NCBI RefSeq assembly: GCF_014197855.1
Contig: NZ_JACIGJ010000004.1
Coordinates: 310,001 to 374,000, forward strand
Direction: 5' to 3'
Length of the DNA: 64,000 bases
Origin: Roseospira marina
GTDB lineage: Bacteria > Pseudomonadota > Alphaproteobacteria > Rhodospirillales > Rhodospirillaceae
Part shown: positions 18,185 through 26,384 of the stretch, piece after piece
How positions within the stretch are numbered: the first letter of the stretch is position 1
Layout of the letters: the number at the start of each line of letters is the position of its first letter
The notes under the pieces: generated by a model
Told to the model about the DNA's origin: nothing
Databases searched by the model: none
The model's input: only the letters and a program-made list of their open reading frames with translations
Program-made: the position numbers and the translations under genes

Positions 18185-18650
18185 TAACGCCGCCTGCCTG
18201 CTGGCCGCGTGGCGCGACCGGGGGGCGCCCATCCTCCATGTTCGGCACGAGTTTCCCACGCCGGACGCGCCGTTCTTCGCCGCCAACTCCCCCGGTGCGG
18301 CGATCCACGACAGCGTCCGCCCGCAGGCCAACGAGCCCGTGGTGCTGAAGCGCAAGGCAAACTCTTTTCGGGACACCGATCTGAAGGACCGGCTCGACGC
18401 GCTCGGTGTGAACCGCGTCGTGATCTGCGGCGCCATGAGCCAGATGTGCATCGACGCAGCCGCCCGCGCGGCGGCCGATTTCGGCTACGCGGTGACCGTC
18501 GTCCACGACGCCTGCGCCGCCCGACCGCAGAGCTTCGAGGGCGTGGATGTTCCGGCGGACCATGTCCACGCCACGGTCATGGCCGCTCTCGGTGCGTTCT
18601 ACGCCACGGTGCGCGCGACCGAGAACGTGTGGACCGAGAGCGGCCGGTGA
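18183..18650 (+). pseudogene. N-terminally truncated isochorismatase-family cysteine hydrolase
   Basis: The open frame from 18183 encodes ANAACLLAAWRDRGAPILHVRHEF and continues through VVICGAMSQMCIDAAARAAADFGY, which contains the catalytic Cys region, and VVHDACAARP to a stop at 18650. The first about 35 residues of the family, including the 'ALLVIDxQNDYF' strand with the catalytic Asp, are missing. The frame instead runs directly into the broken GlxA-type regulator on the other strand. An internal ATG at 18339 could give only a fragment. The gene is probably non-functional. Confidence 0.7.
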
Positions 18651-18674
18651 CGGGTTCGGTTGAGGGGGCGGTTC

Positions 18675-21600
18675 CTACACCCGGAAGTATTTCGCTTGCG
18701 GGTGCAGGATGACGATGGCCGAGGTGGACTGTTCGGGCACCAACTCATCCTCGTCGGTCAGCGACAGGCCGATCCGATCCGCGCCTAGCAGCTCCAGCAG
18801 CCGGTGCTGGTCGGCCAGATTGGGGCAGGCCGGATAGCCGAAGGAGTAGCGCGACCCCCGGTAGTCCTGCTTGAACAGGCCTTCGATCTCGCGGCTGTCC
18901 TCGCTGGCGTAGCCCAGCTCGCCCCGGATCCGCTTGTGGACGACCTCGGCCAGGGCCTCGGCCATCTCCACGCCGATGCCGTGCAGGTAGAGGTAGTCCT
19001 TGTAGCGGTCCTCGGCGAACCACTGGCGGGCCACCTCGGAGACCTGGGCGCCCATGGTCACGGCCTGGAGGCCGATCACGTCGCGCTGCGGGTCGTTGAT
19101 GTCGCGGAAGAAGTCGGCGAGGCACAGCCCGCCCGGCCGGTCCTGGCGCGGGAACGCGAAGCGGGCGACCTCCGTCGTGCCATCCGGCTCGAACAGGACC
19201 ACGGCATCCCCCTCGGAGGCGGCCTTCCAGTAGCCATACACCGCCTGCGGCTTGAGAATGCCCTCCTCGGTGCAGCGCCGCGCCATGTCGTGGAAGATGG
19301 GCCGCAGCTCCTGCACCGCCCAGGCCTTCCAGTCGGCCAGGGTGCGGCCGCTCTTCTTCATGCCCCACTGGAACTGGTACAGCGTGTTCTCGTTGACGTA
19401 GGGCACCAGCGTCTTGGGCGCGATCGAGGTTTCGAGCACGCGGGCGCCCCAGAACGGCGGCTCCGGCGGGGCGATGTCGGCGTGCAGCTCCTGGCGGCGC
19501 AGGCGGATTTCCTCCGCCTCGACGGGCCGGTTGGTGCGCGTGCGGGCCTCCTCCGGGATGTCGAGCGCCTCCGGCTCCGCCTTCTTCTTGCGGGACGGCC
19601 GGCTGGCGCGTTTCTCCTGCAGTTCGGCCAGATAGCCGTCGAAGTCGCCCTCCATCACCTTGCTCATCAGGGTCAGACCGTCGAAGGCATCGCGGGCATA
19701 GGCCACGCGGCCCCGGCCGCCCTCGTAGGCGGCCACGCAGTCCTGTTCGACGAAGGCACGGGTCAGCGCGGCCCCGCCCAGGATGACCGGCGTGTCCCAG
19801 CCCTCCCGCGTCATTTCGACGAGGTTGTCCTTCATGATGACCGTGGACTTCACCAGCAGGCCGGACATGCCGATGGCGTCGGCCTTGTGCTCCTCGGCCG
19901 CCTGAAGAATGGCCGCGATCGGCTGCTTGATGCCGATGTTGACGACCTTGTAGCCGTTGTTGGTGAGGATGATGTCCACGAGGTTCTTGCCGATGTCGTG
20001 CACGTCGCCCTTCACCGTGGCCAGCACGAGCGTGCCTTTCTCCTGGCCCTTGATCTTCTCCATGTGCGGCTCAAGATGGGCGACGGCGGCCTTCATGGTT
20101 TCCGCCGATTGCAGCACGAACGGAAGCTGCATCTTGCCGGCGCCGAACAGCTCGCCGACGACTTTCATGCCGCCCAGCAGGAACTCGTTGATGATCTTCA
20201 GGGGTGCATGGCTCTGCATGGCCTCGTCGAGATCGGCGTCCAGGCCCTGACGGTCGCCATCGACGATGCGCTGTTGCAGGCGCTCCTCGACCGCGGCCGG
20301 GCGCTCCTTCTTCTTCTCCGTCTCGGCGCTGCGATCCTGGTACAGGCGGATGAACTCCTGCAGCGGATCCGGGCCGCCCTCTTCGCGCTTGTCGTAGATC
20401 AGGGCCTCGGCGGCCTTGACCTCGGCCTCCGGGATGGCGTGCAGCGGCTTGATCTTGGCGACGTGGATGATGGCCCCGGTCATGCCGTGGCGCACCGCGT
20501 GGTCCAGGAACACCGAGTTCAGAACGTGCCGGGCCACCGCCTTCAGGCCGAAGGAGATGTTCGACAAGCCGAGCGCGATCTGGCACTCGGGCAGGGCCTC
20601 GTGGATCAGGCGGATGCCCTCCAGCGTCTCCATGCCAAGTTTGCGGTCGTCCTCGTTGCCGGTGCAGATGGTGAAGGTCAGCGGGTCGAACATCAGGTCC
20701 GCCGGCGGCAGGCCATGCTGGTTGACCGCGAAGTCATAGAGCCGCTTGGCGATCTCCAGCTTCTTGTCCGCCGTCTTGGCCATGCCGTCTTCATCGATGG
20801 TCAGGGCGATGACGGTCGCACCGTGCTTGCGGGCCAGCTTCAGGCGCTCGGCGGCAATCTCCTCACCATCCTCGAAGTTGATCGAATTGATGATGGGCTT
20901 GCCGCCATACAGCTTCATGGCCGCTTCCAGCACCGGCGTTTCCGTGCTGTCGAACACCAAGGGTGCGTTGACCGAGCCGCGCAGGCGCGTGACCACCTCG
21001 GTCATGTCCGAAATCTCGTTGCGGCCGACGAAGGCGGTGCAGACGTCCAGGGTGTGGCTGCCGTCCTTCACCTGATCGCGCGCGATGCCGACGATGGCGT
21101 CCCAGTCCTCGGCGTCCTGCAGGTCGCGGAACTTCTTGGAGCCGTTGGCGTTGCAGCGCTCGCCGATGGACAGGATGGCGTTTTCTTGGCGCAGCTCGAC
21201 ACGGGAGTACAGCGAGGCGACCGAGGGCACCCAGACCGTGGTGCGCGTTTGCGCCGCCGGGCGGTGCGAGCCCGCGCGCGCCGTGTCGCGCAGCATGGCG
21301 TCGATGGCCGCGATATGCTCCGGCGTGGTGCCGCAGCAGCCGCCGACCAGATTGACCTTGTCCTCGGCGATGAAGCGGCGGTGCCAGTCGGCCAGCTCAC
21401 GCGGGGTCAGCGGATAGAACGTGGCGCCGTCGCGCAGTTCCGGCAAGCCCGCGTTGGGCTGCAGGCTGATGTATCCGCCCCAGTTTTCCGAGACCCAGCG
21501 CACATGCTCGGCCATTTCCGCTGGACCGGTGGCGCAGTTCATGCCGAACGAGTCCACGCCCAGCGCCTGCGCCACCGTGGCGGCGGCGGCGATGTCGGCG

Positions 21601-22202
21601 CCCACCAGCAGGGTGCCGGTGGTCTCCACCGTGACCTGAAGGAAGATCGGCACGCCGGCCTGATTCTGTGTGATCCGTGCGGCCTTGATGCCGTTGATGG
21701 CGGCCTTGAACTGCAACGGGTCCTGGCAGGTCTCGACCAACACGCCGTCGCAGCCGCCGGCGATCAGGCCCTCGGCCTGGGTCGTGAAGGCGGCCTCCAG
21801 ACTGTCGTAGTCGATGTGGCCGAGGCTGGGCAGCTTGGTGCCCGGCCCGATGGATCCCAGCACATAGCGGCGGCGGCCATCGGTGAACGTTTCGGCGGCC
21901 TCACGGGCCAGCTCCACGCCGCGCTTGTTGATCTCGAACGCCTGATCCTGGAGATCAAATTCCGCGAGAGTGATGGGCGAGCCACCGAATGTGTTGGTCT
22001 GCACCACGTCGGAGCCGGCGCCGTAGTATTTCTGGTGCACCTCCCGGACCACGTCCGGCCGCGACAGGCTGAGAACCTCCGTGCAGTTCTCCTTGCCCCA
22101 GAAATCCCCCTCGACGGACAGGTCCATGGCCTGCACGAGGGAGCCCATGCCGCCATCGCACAACAGAACGTCGCGGGACAGGTGGTCGAGAAAGTCGCTC
22201 AT
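18675..22202 (-). CDS. metH: Cobalamin-dependent methionine synthase
   Basis: The 1175-residue protein has the complete MetH layout. The homocysteine domain covers about 1-330 (LLCDGGMGSLVQ, zinc ligands in MNCATGP and VGGCCGTTPEH) and the pterin domain about 350-620 (IGERCNANGSKKFRDL). The cobalamin cap and Rossmann domain cover about 640-880, with the B12 His in KGDVHDIGKN. The reactivation domain covers about 930-1175 (RYSFGYPACPNLADQ). It methylates homocysteine with methyl-THF. ATG 22202 gives the canonical MSDFLDHLSRDVLLCDGG start. It lies 143 nt after metF, behind a foldable leader. Confidence 0.96.
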   Translation of the reverse strand: MSDFLDHLSRDVLLCDGGMGSLVQAMDLSVEGDFWGKENCTEVLSLSRPDVVREVHQKYYGAGSDVVQTNTFGGSPITLAEFDLQDQAFEINKRGVELAREAAETFTDGRRRYVLGSIGPGTKLPSLGHIDYDSLEAAFTTQAEGLIAGGCDGVLVETCQDPLQFKAAINGIKAARITQNQAGVPIFLQVTVETTGTLLVGADIAAAATVAQALGVDSFGMNCATGPAEMAEHVRWVSENWGGYISLQPNAGLPELRDGATFYPLTPRELADWHRRFIAEDKVNLVGGCCGTTPEHIAAIDAMLRDTARAGSHRPAAQTRTTVWVPSVASLYSRVELRQENAILSIGERCNANGSKKFRDLQDAEDWDAIVGIARDQVKDGSHTLDVCTAFVGRNEISDMTEVVTRLRGSVNAPLVFDSTETPVLEAAMKLYGGKPIINSINFEDGEEIAAERLKLARKHGATVIALTIDEDGMAKTADKKLEIAKRLYDFAVNQHGLPPADLMFDPLTFTICTGNEDDRKLGMETLEGIRLIHEALPECQIALGLSNISFGLKAVARHVLNSVFLDHAVRHGMTGAIIHVAKIKPLHAIPEAEVKAAEALIYDKREEGGPDPLQEFIRLYQDRSAETEKKKERPAAVEERLQQRIVDGDRQGLDADLDEAMQSHAPLKIINEFLLGGMKVVGELFGAGKMQLPFVLQSAETMKAAVAHLEPHMEKIKGQEKGTLVLATVKGDVHDIGKNLVDIILTNNGYKVVNIGIKQPIAAILQAAEEHKADAIGMSGLLVKSTVIMKDNLVEMTREGWDTPVILGGAALTRAFVEQDCVAAYEGGRGRVAYARDAFDGLTLMSKVMEGDFDGYLAELQEKRASRPSRKKKAEPEALDIPEEARTRTNRPVEAEEIRLRRQELHADIAPPEPPFWGARVLETSIAPKTLVPYVNENTLYQFQWGMKKSGRTLADWKAWAVQELRPIFHDMARRCTEEGILKPQAVYGYWKAASEGDAVVLFEPDGTTEVARFAFPRQDRPGGLCLADFFRDINDPQRDVIGLQAVTMGAQVSEVARQWFAEDRYKDYLYLHGIGVEMAEALAEVVHKRIRGELGYASEDSREIEGLFKQDYRGSRYSFGYPACPNLADQHRLLELLGADRIGLSLTDEDELVPEQSTSAIVILHPQAKYFRV

Positions 22203-22231
22203 GGATGCTGCCTGCTTGTCTGAAAGGGCTT

Positions 22232-22319
22232 CATCCCGAGGGCGCAGCACGCCCGACGGCGCCCGGGCGGCGAACCGCCACCACGCGGGAACGGTCGGTC
22301 CGTGCGGGCGCTCGGGATG
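22232..22319 (-). promoter_or_regulatory. Structured leader upstream of metH (riboswitch-like, class unknown)
   Basis: On the minus strand the metF-metH spacer can fold into a 9-bp stem (CATCCCGAG with CTCGGGATG) stacked on a 6-bp stem (CGCCCG with CGGGCG). A 9-nt one-sided bulge TGCTGCGCC separates them, and inside is the hairpin GGCGG-TTCG-CCGCC. It ends about 30 nt before the metH ATG, well placed to affect translation or transcription. It does not clearly match the SAH, SAM-II or cobalamin riboswitch consensus as I know them. Confidence 0.4.
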
Positions 22320-22345
22320 GGAATGTCGGTTGCGCCTCGGCCCCG

Positions 22346-23290
22346 TCAGGCCTCGGCCATCGCGGGGGAGGGCACGGGCATCGGCGGCCGTACCCCCAGC
22401 ACATGACAGATGGCATAGGTCAGGTCCGCGCGGTTCAGGGTGTAGAAATGGAACTGGTCGGCGCCCGCCGCCGCCAGGCCTCGGCACTGCTGGGCGGCCA
22501 CCATGGCCGCGACCATTTTGCGCGTTTCCGCGTCGTCGTCGAGACCGTCGAAGGTTTCGGCCATCCACTGCGGGATGCTGGCGCCGCACATGCCGGCGAA
22601 CTTCGTCACGGTGGTGAAGTTGCTTACCGGCAGGATGCCCGGCACGATCGGCACCGTGATGCCGGCGGCGGCGGCGCGGTCGCGGAAGCGGTTGAACACG
22701 TCGACATCGAAGAAGAACTGGGTGATGGCGCGGGTGGCGCCCGCGTCGACCTTGCGCTTCAGGTTGTCGAGGTCCGCCTCGGCGCTGGACGCCTCCGGAT
22801 GCGGCTCCGGATAGGCGGCGACGCTGACTTCGAAGTCCGCGACTTTCTTCAGGCCCGCCACCAGATCGGCGGCGAAGGCGTAGCCGCCCGGGGTCGGCCG
22901 ATAGACGCCGTCGCTGTCCGGGGCGTCCCCGCGCAGGGCGACGATGTGGCGGATTCCGGCGTCCCAGTACTGCCGGGCCACCGTATCCACCTCCTCGCGG
23001 GTAGCGTCGACGCAGGTCAGATGCGCGGCCGGCTTCAGGGCCGTTTCACGGGCAATGCGGGTTACGGTCTCGTGCGTCCGCTCCCGCGTCGAGCCGCCGG
23101 CGCCATAGGTCACCGACACGAACGCCGGGTCCAGCGGCTCCAGCCGTTTGACGGCGGCCCACAGGCTTTCGGCCATCTTATCCGTTTTGGGCGGAAAGAA
23201 CTCGAACGAGACCTTCACGTCGTCGGGCAGGTGGTTGCACAGCGGTAAGGTCAGGGCCGGTCGGGCGGCGGTGGTGGGGTCGAGGGTCAC
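22346..23290 (-). CDS. metF: 5,10-methylenetetrahydrofolate reductase
   Basis: The 314-residue protein is a TIM-barrel MetF with KVSFEFFPPKTD, VSVTYGAGGSTRERT, AHLTCVDATREE, IVALRGDAPDS and the Q-FFFDVD segment AITQFFFDVDVF. It supplies methyl-THF to MetH. The start codon overlaps the stop of the upstream regulator gene as ATGA, so the two are translated together. Confidence 0.95.
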   Translation of the reverse strand: MTLDPTTAARPALTLPLCNHLPDDVKVSFEFFPPKTDKMAESLWAAVKRLEPLDPAFVSVTYGAGGSTRERTHETVTRIARETALKPAAHLTCVDATREEVDTVARQYWDAGIRHIVALRGDAPDSDGVYRPTPGGYAFAADLVAGLKKVADFEVSVAAYPEPHPEASSAEADLDNLKRKVDAGATRAITQFFFDVDVFNRFRDRAAAAGITVPIVPGILPVSNFTTVTKFAGMCGASIPQWMAETFDGLDDDAETRKMVAAMVAAQQCRGLAAAGADQFHFYTLNRADLTYAICHVLGVRPPMPVPSPAMAEA

Positions 23291-24327
23291 GCGGCGTGCT
23301 CCTTCTCGCGGGAGTCGTCACTGGGATCGGTGCGGGGCTCGGCGGCGGCCTCCAGAGGACGGCGGGCCAGCCACAGAGTCACGGTGAGCGCGCCGCCCGG
23401 CAGGTCGACGATATCGACCACGTCCAGGTCGGCGGCGGAGCACCAGGCGGAGACCTCCTCATGGGCGAACCCGAGGCGGCGGTGTTGATGGCGTTCGCGC
23501 AGGTCTTCCAGGTCGTGGGGCGCGAAATCCACGATGACGAGACGCCCACCCGGGCGCAGGACGCGGGCGCATTCCCGCACGGCGTCCGACGGGCGCTCCA
23601 CATAGTGCAGAACCTGATGGACGGTCACGGCGTCGCGGCTGGCGTCCTCGCAGGGCAGGTGGTACAGGTCGCCGAGGCGCGCCTGACAATGGGTGGCGCC
23701 CACCTCATCCAGGTTAGCCCGGGCCACCGCCAGCATCTCGCGGGACAGGTCCAGGCCCAGGCCTTCGCGGATGTGGGGCGCGTACAGCGCCAGCATCCGG
23801 CCGGTGCCGGTGCCCACGTCCAGCAGATCCCGCACGGTTTCCGGCGGCAGAAGGTGCAGCAGGGATTCTTCCACCCGGCGTTCGTCCGCGTGCAGGCGGC
23901 GCAGGTCGTCCCACTGGTCGGCGTTGGCTCGGAAGTAGGCCTGGGCGGCCTCCGCCCGGACCCGCAGAATCTCGTTGTGGCGTTCACGGTCCCGCGCGGC
24001 CACGGGGTCGCCCTCCGGCAGAAGGTCCACGATGGCCCGCGCCACGGTGCGGCCGGGGCCGTGCGCGGCGAGGCGGTAGAACACCCAGGTGCCTTCGCGT
24101 ACCCGCTCCAGCAGGCCGGAGTCGCACATCACCTTCAGGTGACGCGAGACGCGCGGCTGGCTGAGGCCCAGGATCGAGACCATGTCGGTTACGGTCAGTT
24201 CCCCCCGCGCGCACAGGGCCAGAAGCCGCAGCCGCGTTTCCTCCCCGGCGGCGCGCAGCCCGGCCAGAACCTGATCCATGGTCGCGATCATACACGGAGC
24301 CTTCGCGGTTCGTTGCGAGGCGGCCAT
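23287..24327 (-). CDS. sahR: ArsR-family regulator fused to a SAM/SAH-binding methyltransferase domain (SahR-like)
   Basis: The 346-residue protein has an N-terminal ArsR winged helix (ETRLRLLALCARGELTVTDMVSILGLSQPRVSRHLKVM) and a class I methyltransferase-like domain from about 150 (LLDVGTGTGRMLALYAPH, VDFAPHDLEDLRERH). In Proteobacteria such fusions next to metF/metH or ahcY are SahR, a repressor sensing S-adenosylhomocysteine. Here it heads the metF-metH operon. The start may be the ATG at 24327, 24291 or 24279; the HTH begins soon after the last. A perfect 20-bp palindrome lies 23 bp upstream of 24327. Confidence 0.85.
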   Translation of the reverse strand: MAASQRTAKAPCMIATMDQVLAGLRAAGEETRLRLLALCARGELTVTDMVSILGLSQPRVSRHLKVMCDSGLLERVREGTWVFYRLAAHGPGRTVARAIVDLLPEGDPVAARDRERHNEILRVRAEAAQAYFRANADQWDDLRRLHADERRVEESLLHLLPPETVRDLLDVGTGTGRMLALYAPHIREGLGLDLSREMLAVARANLDEVGATHCQARLGDLYHLPCEDASRDAVTVHQVLHYVERPSDAVRECARVLRPGGRLVIVDFAPHDLEDLRERHQHRRLGFAHEEVSAWCSAADLDVVDIVDLPGGALTVTLWLARRPLEAAAEPRTDPSDDSREKEHAA

Positions 24328-24350
24328 GTTGGTCGCCTCTCTGCATCTAC

Positions 24351-24370
24351 ATATAAAGATATCTTTATAT
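24351..24370. promoter_or_regulatory. Perfect 20-bp palindrome, probable SahR-type operator
   Basis: ATATAAAGATATCTTTATAT is a perfect dyad in otherwise GC-rich DNA, immediately upstream of the ArsR-methyltransferase gene that heads metF-metH. ArsR-family dimers bind AT-rich dyads of this kind, and overlap with the promoter would allow repression. The TATA-like core may also include the -10 element. Confidence 0.75.
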
Positions 24371-24416
24371 CATGACAAGCCGCGTCTCCCCGTGCTTCAA
24401 AAAAAGGGACGCGCGG

Positions 24417-24448
24417 AAAAAAAAAGGGCGCCCGCCGCGCGGACGCCC
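24417..24448 (-). terminator. Rho-independent terminator of the peroxiredoxin gene
   Basis: On the minus strand GGGCGTCCG / CGGGCGCCC (9-bp stem with one G-U pair, loop CGCGG) is followed by nine T residues, about 40 nt past the peroxiredoxin stop codon. Confidence 0.85.
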
Positions 24449-24486
24449 CCCGAATGCGCTGCCCGCCCGCATGGGCGGGGCCGCGA

Positions 24487-25026
24487 CTACGCGGCGGCCT
24501 TGTCGGCTGCGCGGCCCTTCAGCCAAGTCAGCATGGTGTCGGCGTCGGACACCTCGAACGGGTCGACCGGACAGTTGTCGTCGTGGCCGGGCTCGACGAA
24601 CATCTTCTGGATCTCGCCGTCCTCGACGTACATGGAATAGCGCCAGGAGCGCATGCCGAAGCCCAGATTGGACTTGTCCACCAGCATGCCCATCTTGCGT
24701 GTGAATTCGCCGTTGCCGTCCGGCAGCAGGAAGACATTCTGCGCGCCCTGGCTTTTGCCCCACTGGAACATCACGAAGGCATCGTTGACCGACAGGCAGA
24801 CCACGGCGTCCACGCCCAGGGCGCGGAACTCGTCGTACAGTTCCTCATAGCGGGGCAGGTGGCTGGTGGAGCAGGTCGGGGTGAACGCGCCCGGCAGGGC
24901 AAACACGACCACCTTCCGTCCGCCGAACAGCTCGGCCGAGGGCAGGTCCTTCCACTCGAACGGGTTCGGGCCACCCAGGGCCTCGTTGCGGACGCGGGTC
25001 TTGAAGGTGGTGTTGGGAACACGCAT
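24487..25026 (-). CDS. Peroxiredoxin of the Prx5 / hybrid type
   Basis: The 179-residue thioredoxin-fold protein has the peroxidatic Cys52 in [15 protein letters not shown], followed by [17 protein letters not shown] and the Prx5-type [16 protein letters not shown]. It reduces peroxides using glutathione or thioredoxin. It is a single gene with a strong terminator, divergent from the tadA-type gene. No clear OxyR-type site was seen in the 106-bp spacer. Confidence 0.93.
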   Translation of the reverse strand: MRVPNTTFKTRVRNEALGGPNPFEWKDLPSAELFGGRKVVVFALPGAFTPTCSTSHLPRYEELYDEFRALGVDAVVCLSVNDAFVMFQWGKSQGAQNVFLLPDGNGEFTRKMGMLVDKSNLGFGMRSWRYSMYVEDGEIQKMFVEPGHDDNCPVDPFEVSDADTMLTWLKGRAADKAAA

Positions 25027-25132
25027 GGAAAAGTCTCCTCTGTGCGGCGGTTGCGATGCGATGCAGCATGGCGCCGTGCGATCGCGTGATAAAGCGGAAT
25101 ATTTCGACCACTTTGATCGATGGAATCAATCA

Positions 25133-25633
25133 ATGACCGGGCCGGGTGATGGGCGGGGTGGGGCATCCGGTAATGCCGTGGCCTCGACAATAGGGGCGGC
25201 CATGGAAGCGGCTCTGGCGGCGGCCGACGCGGCCGGGCAGGCGGGCGAGGTGCCGGTGGGGGCGGTTCTGCTAGACGCCGACGGGCAGGTTCTGGCGCGG
25301 GCGGCCAATCGGGTCGAGACGGACTCCGATCCGACCGCACATGCGGAAATGCTCGTCCTGCGCGCGGCCGCCACGGCATTGCGCACGCCGCGGCTGGTTG
25401 GCTGCACCCTGGTCGTCACCCTGGAACCCTGCGCCATGTGCGCCCAGGCCATCGCGCTGGCGCGCGTGGACCGGCTGATCTTCGGCGCTTACGATCCGAA
25501 AGGCGGCGGAGTCGAGCACGGCGCCCGCGTGTTCGAGCGCACCACCTGCCACCACCGGCCGGAGGTGGTGGGCGGTGTGCGGGAGACCGCCGCCGCCGCC
25601 CTGCTGCGGTCGTTTTTCCGGGCGCGCCGGTAG
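25133..25633 (+). CDS. tadA: tRNA adenosine-34 deaminase TadA-type
   Basis: The 166-residue zinc deaminase has HAEMLVLRAAATAL (His ligand and catalytic Glu) and TLEPCAMCAQAIALARVDRLIFGAYDPKGGG, the PCxxC zinc motif with the tRNA-deaminase continuation. It should convert A34 to inosine in tRNA-Arg(ACG). A shorter start at 25202 (MEAALAAADAAG) fits the usual family length of about 145-155 equally well. The upstream 23 residues are poorly conserved in character. Confidence 0.88.
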   Translation: MTGPGDGRGGASGNAVASTIGAAMEAALAAADAAGQAGEVPVGAVLLDADGQVLARAANRVETDSDPTAHAEMLVLRAAATALRTPRLVGCTLVVTLEPCAMCAQAIALARVDRLIFGAYDPKGGGVEHGARVFERTTCHHRPEVVGGVRETAAAALLRSFFRARR

Positions 25634-25661
25634 GCGGGCGCCCAGAGTCTCCCGGGGCGGC

Positions 25662-26180
25662 TCAAAGCGAATACCGCATGCGCAGGGTTGCCAGCGTTTC
25701 CGGCGCGGTCACCGTGATCGCGGCGTCGTCGAAGCTGGGGCGCTCCGGAATCACGGACGGGTCGCGGGTGAAGCCGAACCCCTCCAGCGGGATGCCGAAC
25801 AGCCCGGTGTCGAACGCGCCGTTGTCATCCTCGTCATGATACATGGCCACGGCATAGCGGCCGGGCGGCAGGTCCGGGATGGTGATCTCGACCGCCCCGG
25901 CCTGTGCGGGGGTCTTGGCGCCCACGCGTTTCTGCTCGGTATCCAGAAATGTGGCGGGATCGTCATAGACGGCGACGTAGATGGTGCCGTCCGCGTTGGC
26001 GACGTGGGTGATGGTCAGGGTCAGGGTGGCATCGGGAGGGGCGGCGGTGTCCGCCGGTTCGGCTCGGCCGGGCGAAGCACTCGTCATCAGCAGCCCGGTT
26101 GTCAGAACCACCAGCGGCACGAGGTGTGGTGTGTGAAGGGTGGTCCGGCGCCCCGCTCCGCGCTGGTCTTCCCGTCGCAT
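25662..26180 (-). CDS. Secreted DUF2141 domain protein
   Basis: The 172-residue protein has a signal peptide (hydrophobic VPLVVLTTGLLMTSAS, cleavage near PGRAEPA). The DUF2141 core is TLTITHVANADGTIYVAVYDDPATFL, PPGRYAVAMYHDEDDNGAFDTGLFGIPLEGFGF and a short C-terminal beta segment. These are small beta-sandwich periplasmic proteins of unknown role. The start at 26180 (MRREDQ) was chosen; a longer reading adds 17 residues without an evident ribosome site. Confidence 0.8.
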   Translation of the reverse strand: MRREDQRGAGRRTTLHTPHLVPLVVLTTGLLMTSASPGRAEPADTAAPPDATLTLTITHVANADGTIYVAVYDDPATFLDTEQKRVGAKTPAQAGAVEITIPDLPPGRYAVAMYHDEDDNGAFDTGLFGIPLEGFGFTRDPSVIPERPSFDDAAITVTAPETLATLRMRYSL

Positions 26181-26384
26181 GCTGTTCTCCGTCTCCAACA
26201 AAAGGGGCTCCAACATATGGGGGGGCGGCACCGCTCCAAACGGGGCGTGCCCGCGCCCGCTCCGGCATGAACACCATTACATAGGCCGTCGGATCGTGCT
26301 GCGCTTCCCCGTCCGGAGCGGAGGCGGTATGCCCGGTCCGAAAAACGCTTTGCTCTTTGCGTGTGTCGCCGTCATTATGCACGT

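Noticed and set aside
18804-22223. Very long plus-strand open frame opposite metH
   Set aside because: It is the antisense frame of metH, a common artefact in GC-rich DNA. It has no family signature, while metH is complete on the other strand.
22232-22319. Assignment of the metF-metH spacer as an SAH riboswitch
   Set aside because: The plus-strand reading has a bulge (GGCGCAGCA) loosely like the SAH consensus, but it is antisense to metH and the key GCUGC core is not matched. It is left as an unclassified structure.
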